From: Charina bottae
Taxonomy: Eukaryota; Chordata; Lepidosauria; Squamata; Charinaidae
DNA: 64,000 bases
NCBI GenBank assembly: GCA_023362775.1
Contig: JALMGJ010000062.1
Span: 310,001 to 374,000 of the forward strand
Direction of reading: 5' to 3'
A program made the position numbers and the translations under genes. Of the stretch, positions 55,424 to 64,000 are shown one piece after another (position 1 is the stretch's first letter; every line of letters starts with the position of its first letter). The notes under the pieces were generated by a model that was not told where the DNA came from, ran no database searches, and worked only from the letters and a program-made list of their open reading frames with translations.

Positions 55424-56285
55424 GAGCCAGTTTGGCCTAGTGGTTAAGGCAACGGGCTAGAAACCAGGAGACTGAGAGTTCTAGTCCCGCCTGAGGCACG
55501 AAAGCCGGCTGGGCTACCTTGGGCCAGTCCCTCTCTCTCAGCCCTAGGAAGGAGCCAATGGCAAACCAGGAAACAGAGAGTTCCAGTCCCACCTTAGGCA
55601 TGAAAGCTGGCTGGGTGACCTTGGGCCAGTCCGTCTCTCAGCCCTAGGAAGGAGCCAATGGCAAACCAGGAGACTGAGAGTTCTAGTCCTGCCTTGGGCG
55701 TGAAAGCCGGCTGGGTGACCTTGGGCCACTCCCTGTCTCTCAGCCCTAGGCAGGAGCCAATGGCAAACCAGGAGACTGAGAGTTCTAGTCCTGCCTTGGG
55801 CGTGAAAGCCGGCTGGGTGACCTTGGGCCACTCCCTGTCTCTCAGCCCTAGGCAGGAGCCAATGGCAAACCAGGAGACTGAGAGTTATAGTCCCGCCTGA
55901 GGCACGAAAGCCGCCTGGGTGACCTTGGGCCAGTCCCTGTCTCTCAGCCCTAGGCAGGAGCCAATGGCAAACTAGGAGACTGAGAGTTCTAGTCCTGCCT
56001 TGGGCGTGAAAGCCGGCTGGGTGACCTTGGGCCAGTCCCTCTCTCTCAGCCCTAGGAAGGAGCCAATGGCAAACCAGGAGACTGAGAGTTCTAGTCCCGC
56101 CTTAGGCATGAAAGCCGGCTGGGTGACCTTGGGCCAGTCCCTCTATCTCAGCCCAACTCACCTTACAGGGTTGTTGTTGTGGGGAAAATAGGAGGAGGAA
56201 GGAGTATTAGGTATGTTCGCCGCCTTGAGTTATTTATAAAAATAATAAAGGCGGGATAGAAAATAAATAAATAAAATAAAATTCT
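55424..56285 (+). mobile_element. tRNA-derived SINE with 102-bp internal tandem expansion
   Basis: The head GAGAGCCAGTTTGGCCTAGT contains an A-box-like part, and GAGTTCTAGTCCCGCC is B-box-like. The end has CTCACCTTACAGGGTTG, GGAGTATTAGGTATGTTCGC and an AATAAATAAAT tail. Between them the segment around GGAGCCAATGGCAAAC recurs at 55551, 55651, 55753, 55855, 55957 and 56059 (spacing 100-102), giving seven body units where a normal SINE has one. Confidence 0.92.
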
Positions 56286-56555
56286 CTTTCGTCTGCTACA
56301 AGGCAGGTAGCTGGACTATGGAACTCACTGCCACAAGGTGCCAGGATAACTGCCAATCTGGCCGAGTCAAATGAGTACAGAGGTTCCTGGTCCTCAAGGC
56401 TACAGATGAAGGCCAGAGACAGTATCTGGGGAGCACAGAAAATTGTGTTGGGGTCGAGAGGCCCTTGGTGTGATAAAGCCTTTCCTGAATCTAATAAACC
56501 ATGATAATAATGGTTCCATTAAACAACATAAAAACGAATAAAATGGAACTGAATA

Positions 56556-56769
56556 CAGCTAGTCCTCACTTAGCGACCACAATTAGAACCAGCAACTCAG
56601 TCCTTAAGCGCAGCAGTCTCTAAGTGAAACCGCAACTGTGCTTACGATCTTATTTCAGCTTTCCTTTTGCTTGACAGACCCGCGGAGGTCGTAAATGCGA
56701 GGACTGGTTGCAGAGTTATTTTTTCCTCACCATCGTAACTGCGAACGGTCACTAAATGAGGACTACCTG
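56556..56769. mobile_element. Tigger/pogo-like MITE, copy 8 (short)
   Basis: Left end CAGCTAGTCCTCACTTAGCG; right end CACTAAATGAGGACTACCTG. Only about 214 bp, resembling copy 5. Confidence 0.85.
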
Positions 56770-58046
56770 TCCCTGAAGAGCCTGGGAGAGGATTAATTAA
56801 GAGGGTAATCTGGCTCCACACTTAGAACAATTACTCATCGTTTGCTAAGGAAGATGCAGCAAAACCCTGGCTGGAAAAGCAGACTCACGCAGAGACGCAA
56901 CGGAGCGCCTCCTCTCGGGCCCCCTTCAGGCTTCCAGCCAAGTGGGAGTCGGGAAACTGACCGGGGTCTGTGGGGTTCCTGGCCCAGGGTCTGCCTCCTT
57001 CGCCCCCCCCCCCCCCAGAACTGAAGGGGCAGGTTTAACACGAACTTCTCCAAAACACACTCCAGAGTCTTTCTTCCAGAAAGAAAACCAATTTTTGACC
57101 GTGAAACATGCCTTCCCAGCCAAACAAACAGGGTGCAGGAAATCTAGGGAAGCTATGGGCTGCGTCCCTTCCAGCCCATGGGTCCGGACCCTCCGGGAAG
57201 CCCTCAAACTCGCACCATCCACAATCCCACAAAAATCACTCTGGCTTAAGGAAAACGCCAAATGCAGCGACTGTAGGGCATCTTCCCAGACCCACCAACA
57301 GAGCAGCCCAAACGGACCAGTTTTTCTGCAGCACGGAAGGAAAAAAAAAACCAGCCTACCCCAAATCTCTCCCCCCAAGTCTCCCCACCACCACCACAGC
57401 CCCAAACTTGTGCACCATCTCCCGAAAACGTCTCCACCTTCCCAAGGCCTACCGAGTGGCCCGGAGTGGCTCCAGCGACAAACCCAGCCTAACTTGACTT
57501 GGCAGCTATGGGGGGCAGGCAGCATTTCAGATCAGGGACAGAGGGGCCCCCCCACACCCCAGGCTGTGCTGGAACATAGCACTGAACAAAAGGAAACGCA
57601 CACACTGGAGGTCAACACGCAGCAAGCGAAAAGAAGAGGCAGCGTCCCGCATTTTCCCAGCCAGCCACTGCACCCCAGTAAATTCCTGCTTCAGACCCAT
57701 CGCCTTTCCGCAACCCAACGGCGAATTTGTTCCAAGTCACCCCATCTGCTCCAAGCATTATACATCCATGCCACGATCGCCTGGGTGGAGAAGGGATGCA
57801 TATCCGTGCATATATATTTTAAAACAAATCTTACGCTTCCACAACTCACAAACCTCGGAAAGGCGCAGGAGAAAGGGAAAAAAAAAAAAAACTGGGGAGG
57901 AAATTTCACCATTTGTTATGGTTGCCAATTCCCCACCTTGAGAACCACCATTCCAGTTCAGACAGTTAAACTTCCCCAATTATTCCTCAGCAAACGTGGC
58001 ATTGTTCAATATATTTATCTCTCTATTTTTTTTTGGGGGGGGGGAA

Positions 58047-58049
58047 GGA

Positions 58050-58128
<79 letters not shown>
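58047..58128 (+). repeat. (GAAA)n microsatellite
   Basis: About twenty uninterrupted GAAA units after a G run. It reads as Lys/Glu/Arg repeats in spurious frames. Confidence 0.97.
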
Positions 58129-58329
58129 CGTACACCATTTCCCACCATTTTGGGGAAGGAAAAAAACAAACAAACAATCCGAAAAGATACATTTTGCAGT
58201 TCCTGTCGCTGTTTTTCCCCAGAAGCAGAAACACCCCCAATTTCACCCTCCCTCCCTGCGCGCTAAAGGACCGAGGGAAAAAAAGAAAAAGAAATTAAGA
58301 AATTACAGATGCGGGGTACTTGGCAGGAT

Positions 58330-59420
58330 CGCTTTTTCAGCCCCCTTCCGCAAAATTTTCATCGCCAACTTTTGCACAAACTTCACTCTGGCTCCGAAAA
58401 CAGCCCTTCCCGATTTTTCGGCCCCCCTTCCGCCCCAGCGCGGTTCGCCGGCAAGGAAAGCGGAATGCCAAAGGCGAGACAGCCAGCGCGCGCCGGACTC
58501 CCCATCTCCGCGCCGCGAGACGCCCGAATGCAAAGCCCGGAAGATTTTTTTAAAAACCAGAACGAGAACAAAACACCCTTTCGGCGCCCCCTTTCCCCCC
58601 TCCTCGCCTGCCGCCCCCTCCCCCCCCCCCGGCTCAGGCAGCTTTTATTAAAATTTGCAGACAAAAGAGAGGGAAAAAATGGCAGCCACTGTTATTTTTA
58701 AAACAGAACGGAGACGCCATATTCTGCAGATCTGGAAAAAAAAGGGAGAAATCAGCAAGCCCAAAGACCCCGCCAGGGGAAGGAGAGGGGGGGGGGGATT
58801 CCCACCCCACGCCAGGCAGCCCCGAAACTAGAAAGTCGGAGGGGGGGGGAAAGGGGGATAAAAAATAATAATTTCAACCTCTCTCCGTTTTGCCATCGTC
58901 TCTATTTGCATGGCATCATTGTTGGCCGGAAGGTTGCGCCAAAAAAGGGGTGTTTTGTGAGCATTATTTTAGGATTCGGAGGCTTTTTTTCCTTATTCCC
59001 GATCTCTATTTGAATAGCCCGGCTTTTTATTTATTTAAAAAAAAAAAAGAGACTTCCTATACACATGCTCGACTTGCAAATTGCCACTCAGCCGCGATCC
59101 GTCTGCAAAGAAAATGGGCGCCCCCCCGCTTCCTCCTCCTCCTCCTCCTCCTCCCTCCTCCCGCTCAAGCCTGTGGGGGGGGGGGGAAGCGAAGGAGAAA
59201 CGGGGGAGGCCGGGAAGAGAAGCGCCCCCCCGCTCGGCTGGGCGGCCGAGGCAAGGCATGCAGGCATCCTCCGATTTTGCAAAGCCCCCCCAGCAGACCC
59301 CCCCCCGCTCGGGTTCCTCCGGCTTCTTTGCGAGCCGAGACTGACCTGCCTTTCCCGAAACGCGCGAGGAGGGGGCGCAGGCAAGTTTGCTACAGACGGA
59401 TACATTTTTCCAAACTCTTT
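58330..59420. promoter_or_regulatory. CpG-rich region, candidate ZNF362 promoter
   Basis: A GC-rich stretch, CpG-dense at 58425-58540 and 59090-59400, with a pyrimidine tract and G runs. On the - strand, AAAGGCAG|GTCAGT (exon end 59346) is a usable donor. It lies 16 kb upstream of the ZNF362 ATG exon, with no transposon inside, which would suit a first exon. There is no coding evidence. Confidence 0.4.
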
Positions 59421-61592
59421 TCCCCTTCCGCCCCCTCCCTCTGCCTTCCCCCCCCCCAGCCTCCTTCTTCTTGAGTTCAAGAAGTCAAAGAATAAATATA
59501 GACAGATATAGACGCATATATACCTTAAATTGCGGAGGTGTTTTTGCAAACAGGCAGGGAGGGGGGAAGGGTGTTAATTTTTTTAAAAAAAATTAATCCA
59601 CTCAAATTTGGGGGGGAGTGGTTTTTTTCCCCCCTCCGGGGCCCCCCTGCCTGAAGCTGGGATGGTACATCTAGCGTTTTTTTCCCCCTTCTCTTTTTTT
59701 TTCTCTTTCTCGCCGCCCCCCCCTTCCCCCCCACCCCTTTGCTGGGTGGTTGGTTCAAATCTTCCGGGTCGTTCTGTAGTTCACTTCTGGGTCCCGGCAA
59801 AGGCGAGCCGCAGCCGCAGATGGTAGAGCTTTGTAGATCCCTTAAAACAGCTAAAAAAGACCGGGGGGGGGGGGGAGGAGGAGAAATCTTCTCCGCAACT
59901 GGTTCCCCCCCTTTGGAGGAAAAGAGGAAACTTTGCAAAATCTTAAGAGGGGAAGGTCGCTCCTTCTCCTGTTTTCCAAGATTTCTCGCCCTTTTTTCCC
60001 TCCTCTTTGTCTCTTAAAGCAAGATTTTTCTCTCCCCCCCCCCCCCTTCTGGCTTGGTAGGGTGTCTCTCCCCCCCCCCTTCAAAACATTTTGAAGTTTG
60101 CAACCCAGGCAGGGTCGGTATTTGCAGGAGAAGAAAAGGGAGGCGGGTTGGAGCAAAAAAAAACCATGGGGGGGATTTCTGGGGGGGCGGCGAGGAGGGG
60201 GAAGCCCCCCCAAAATATGCCCAGATTTTGCAGAGTATCTAGACCCCATGAACGGGGTGGTGAGGCTCTTTGGATTTTTGTTCCCCAGGAATATTTTTTT
60301 TCTGAGCCCCCCTCTAGTCCAGCCCCCTCCCGGATTATCCAAGAATCACCCCCTAAAATACACTTAAGAAGGATATGGGCCTCCTTGGGGGGTTGCAAGG
60401 AGAAAAGAGGGCGTGGAGGGGGCTTTGGGGAGGAAGGTATGTAAATCCAAGGAGAACAGCCCCCCCCTGCTCATTTTGGGTTACTTTGTTATCTTCTTTG
60501 TATTTAAAAACATTGTTTTGTTATTTTAAAGTTTGTTATTCTTATTTGTTACTTTGCCAGGTGGAGTTTCAGAAACTCACTTTCCTTCAATGGCTGGGTT
60601 TACACCAGTTTGCTTCACCCTTGTTTCTTGAATAAGCCACGATTGTCCCCGTTCACGCCATAAAGCTTAACATGTGCGTCAACGTGGCTGCGACCCCCCC
60701 AGCGCACCGGACAAACCCTGAATAAATGCTGGGATGGCTTAACGTCATTTATAACTTGATCGACGTCCTACAAGCCACTTGATTTATGTTCAGTATTTAC
60801 ACCCCACCTTTGGACAGTGTCTATTTGTTCTCCAGTGAGAGATTCCCCAACATTGGGGGAACTGAAGAGCTGAACTTGGGGTTCCGAGGCTGGAAAACGG
60901 CAGGGTTCCTTTTTCAATGTCTTTTTGCATTGTTTTGCAAAGCAGGTCCAATTCCACAATCTTTCCCAAAACTTCCAACAACCAAGAATTATGTTTACAT
61001 CCCGCTCTTCCTCCAGAGAACGCCAGAAACCTGGTTTTCCCCCGAAGAAACCTTGTGGTTTAAATGGCCTGGATTATGACTTAGCAAGTTGTATGGACCC
61101 CCCCAAAAATGTGGCCTATTCATTAAACCATGGTTAAACAAATGCACAAATTCAATAAAGCCCTTTTGGCGGGATTTTTTAAATTTATGGGTGCATCTGC
61201 AAGATTCCTGCCCTCCTTTTCTTCAAGATCACAGGGCAGGGATCTTCCTACCTTTTATAACACCCACCCTGTGAGGTAGGCTAATCTGAGGGACAGCGCA
61301 GCCCCAAATCACCCCATGAACTTCCATAGCTGAGGGTAGATTTGAACCAACTTCTTCAGCCCTTTCTCAAAAGCCAGGTAGAATTTAAACAAACAACAAA
61401 TGCCAGAGATCCTTCAGGAAGAGAGAAGATTCAAGTGGCAGAGAGTTCCCAAGCCTCCTGAGGGTGAAAAGAGCATTTCTGGTCAGTTTTCAAGGTGGTA
61501 ACAGGAGTTAAAGCTATCCTTCAGGATGCAGCCATGGATCCAGCCCTGCAAGGAGGGGCCATCTGATATAACTGCTACTGATTGAATTAAGG

Positions 61593-61660
61593 CAGCGTTT
61601 CTCAACCTTGGTGACTTTAGGATGGGTGGACTTCAACTCCCAGAATTCCCCAGCCAGCCA
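61593..61660 (+). repeat. Single end of a fold-back hAT element
   Basis: CAGCGTTTCTCAACCTTGGTG, then ATGGGTGGACTTCAACTCCC and AGAATTCCCCAGCCAGCC, match the left half of the element at 38519. The right half is absent. Confidence 0.75.
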
Positions 61661-62110
61661 CGGGAGGAGACATTATTTTGGAAGCTCTGCAGCCACCAGC
61701 AAAGAAGGGGAAAGCAGCAGAAGGAAAGAAGGTGTTTTTTCCTCTGAAGGGAGTGGATGGTCCAGAGGCAGAAGAGGTAAATCCCAGCACAACGCGGGAA
61801 GATGCAAGTCCTTTTACCGGCCGGCCATTAACAGAGAAGAAAAAAGCGGAAGAAATCTCAGAGAGAGGAATTAAAGACGGACAGGCTCTGTAAGGAGTCA
61901 ACATCGCTCTACAATAGTAATCGTCATAGTATAGAAGTAATAGTAGTAGAATATACTATAGAGGAAATTGTAATTGTAATTGCATAGTCTTAATAGAAAT
62001 AGAGTATAGGATAAGATAATAGCAATAGGAAGCACTCACAGGTATGTTTGTAAATTTCACTTTTGCATCTTGGTTTGTTCAAAATAAAACATCTCCCCAA
62101 TGTTTTTATA

Positions 62111-62444
62111 AAGGTAAAGGTTCCCCCGGCACATTTGTGCAGTCGTGTCCGACTCCAGGGGCCGGTGCTCATCTCCGTTTCTTAGCCGAAGAGCCAGCGT
62201 TGTCCGAAGATGCTTCCGTGGTCATGTGGCCGGCATGACGCGCGCAGAACGCTGTTACCTTCCCACCGAAGTGGTACCTATTCATCTCCTTGCATTTGCA
62301 TGCTTTTGAATTGCTAGGTTGGCCAGAGCTGGGGCGAGTGCGGGAGCTCCCTCCGTCACGCGGGGCTAGGGATTCGAACCTCCGAACTTGCGATCTTCCG
62401 ATCGACAAGCCTGGCGTCTTACCCACTGAGCCACCACGCCCACT
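62111..62444 (-). mobile_element. Sauria-type tRNA-derived SINE, copy 3
   Basis: Reverse-strand copy with the head at its right end (GTGGCTCAGTGGGTAAGAC when read on -) and AACCTTTACC at its left end. The exact 12-bp duplication AATGTTTTTATA is at 62099-62110 and 62445-62456. Confidence 0.94.
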
Positions 62445-63472
62445 AATGTTTTTATAGGGAGGTATATAAAAAAAGCACCTGTCCAGTGCTTCAGTGGCTT
62501 TTTTGAGTCTGGGTCAGTCTAATGGGGTACAGTTTTAAAAAAAAGCCTGTGACAGTTTGCAAAGCCAACCCTAAGTGCCCAACCCTCGGTTGCGGGCTGC
62601 AAACGGTCAAGGAAGCTGGGCCCAAAACAGACCTAGATTTGAGAGTCAGGTGGCTCGCCTGGGACCACCGGATGTTTTAAAGGTGGGGCAGACTCTCGGA
62701 CTGGGAGGGCCCTGTTCCTCCTATTTCTCCCCAAATGCATTCTCTGGTGACCATCCGGCCTCCCATCGTGCCTGGAAGCTGAGGCAGAAAGGTGTCTCCT
62801 GATCATCATTACATCTCACGTCCTCATTTGGAGCTGCTAATGGCCATCATGGCCAATGGGGGATTAATCTCGGGGCAGAAAATGGGGGCAATTGTTTACC
62901 AGGAGGCTGACTTCTCCTTTAATAACCCCCAGCCCTTGACGTTCATGGGCTCCCTTCTGGTTTTCCAATTCTGAATTTGTCCCTGTTTTTGCATTTGGAC
63001 GAGGCCCTTTCAGACTGTTGGGCTTGACACAATCGGCTGGACTAGGCTCCAGTTTCGTTGCGGGCTCAGGGAGCCGTCTTGTGGGAGCGCGGATGCTTAA
63101 TTTTTCTTGCTCCCTGTATGAAAGAATTCTGTTTTGTTCACTCGGGGTGCGGAAAGGTTTTGACTGCCTGACTGGCACGCTCTTGCCTCCACCCAGGGAC
63201 GAAAGTGTCTTCAGAACTCGCGCCACATTTGGCTTTGGAGTTGGATTGAAGAATTGGGAAGGGAACGCGAGGATCATTAGTGCAACCCTTTGGTGGTGTG
63301 TGCAGGAAACTTGAGAGAAGGTGATGGCAAACTTCTATATTTTGCCAAGAGACCTGCCCGGACATCCATGAAGGATGCCAAGCTTGAAGCCTTAGAAGAG
63401 ACTTGATGTCTCTGGAGGGGTATTTGTGACTCAAAAAATGGCTGAAAGTGCCTTTAAAAGGTCAGGAGGGGA

Positions 63473-63496
63473 CACACACACACACACACACACACA
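63473..63496 (+). repeat. (CA)n microsatellite
   Basis: About twelve CA units. Confidence 0.95.
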
Positions 63497-64000
63497 CCCC
63501 TACCTATAGTTACTTGGAAGTCCAGTGTAAAATAACTAAGATTTTGTTGCTGAATAGCTGAGCAAAAGCGTGTTAGGAATTTTCACACCATTTCTCACGG
63601 ATCAAACGGAGATAGAAGTTGCTAACCAAACTCCGACTGCTTTCACACAGCACTCTTAACCAGGTTTCTGAAATAAGTCATTTTCTGGGCTCATGCAGTA
63701 CCTAGAGCCCTAATAAAGAAATTGGTGTTGGTATAATATCCTAAACCTACAAGAAATTTATCTGAGACTAAAAGTAACAAAGTTTAGGCTTCTACGAGTT
63801 GGGTGTTGCGTAAAAACAGCCTGCATAGGTTAACTGTGCACAGACGTAGGTGTCTGTGTCACACCTCACTACTGTTTTGCTAATGGTCACTATCTGTTCG
63901 TAAACCTCATTGTCCCCCCCCCTCTCTTCTTTTCTCATTCCTCTTCTCTCCCACCGCAACTTCAGTTAAACATCTAATTATAACATAATTCTCACTTCTC

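Larger units (their letters stand above)
43403..59420 (-). other. Upstream intron(s) and 5' region of ZNF362
   Basis: About 16 kb without a convincing coding exon. It carries hAT, Tigger-like, SINE and LTR-like elements, a palindrome, microsatellites, and two CpG-rich patches at 48180-48720 and 58330-59420. Segments 43410-44380, 46650-46990, 47210-48000, 48900-50080 and 54080-55400 hold nothing recognised. Confidence 0.65.
59421..64000. other. Flank beyond ZNF362
   Basis: G/C-run-rich to 60500, then AT-richer. It holds a fold-back hAT end (61593-61660), a Sauria SINE and a CA repeat. An open frame at 61633-61893 is discussed as a finding. No recognised gene. Confidence 0.65.

Noticed and set aside
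55424..56160. CRISPR-like array of repeats
   Set aside because: The repeats are directly abutting 100-102 bp units with no spacers, in a vertebrate genome. They are a tandem expansion inside a SINE.
56942..58651. 569-residue + strand open frame
   Set aside because: It runs through a MITE-free but low-complexity region and the (GAAA)n microsatellite (Lys/Glu/Arg repeats), has no domain, and has no splice or synteny support.

Overview
This is vertebrate nuclear DNA, most likely from a squamate reptile (lizard or snake). Both genes are split into short exons with GT-AG borders. The repeats include Sauria-type tRNA-derived SINEs, which are a squamate hallmark. The window is GC-rich, with CpG-dense islands and long G/C homopolymers, as in a compact or microchromosome-like region. 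The species cannot be named from the sequence.

Two genes face each other tail to tail. On the + strand, fourteen coding exons between 2146 and 31616 join in consistent phase into an 834-residue Polyhomeotic-like protein 2 (PHC2), a subunit of Polycomb repressive complex 1. It has a Q-rich N-terminal half, the HD1 block, an FCS zinc finger and a C-terminal SAM domain. A dense CpG island at about 19.5-21.1 kb lies inside the 12-kb intron 8 and carries a good splice donor at 20600/20601. The next coding exon holds Met507, the point where the known short PHC2 isoform begins, so the island is probably a second promoter. On the - strand, seven coding exons from 43402 down to 37259 give a 403-residue ZNF362-type protein with six C2H2 fingers. 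Its 5' noncoding exon or exons were not found with confidence; CpG-rich candidates lie at 48.2-48.7 kb and 58.3-59.4 kb.

The 3' ends of the two genes are about 2 kb apart. That gap holds a Sauria SINE and a Tigger-like MITE and no visible exon of A3GALT2, the gene that lies here in human. PHC2 next to ZNF362 in convergent orientation otherwise matches human chromosome 1p35 and supports both assignments.

The rest is introns and flank loaded with repeats: (i) seven copies of a CpG-rich hAT MITE with TA-centred 8-bp target duplications, (ii) eight copies of a Tigger/pogo-like MITE, (iii) three Sauria SINEs, (iv) a second tRNA-SINE whose interior has expanded into a 102-bp tandem array, (v) tiny fold-back hAT elements, one internally amplified, (vi) LTR-like fragments, (vii) a five-unit 61-bp minisatellite caught between hAT ends, and (viii) several near-perfect palindromes. 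No prokaryotic feature, CRISPR array, rRNA or functional tRNA gene was seen. The long ORFs in GC-rich DNA are chance openings.
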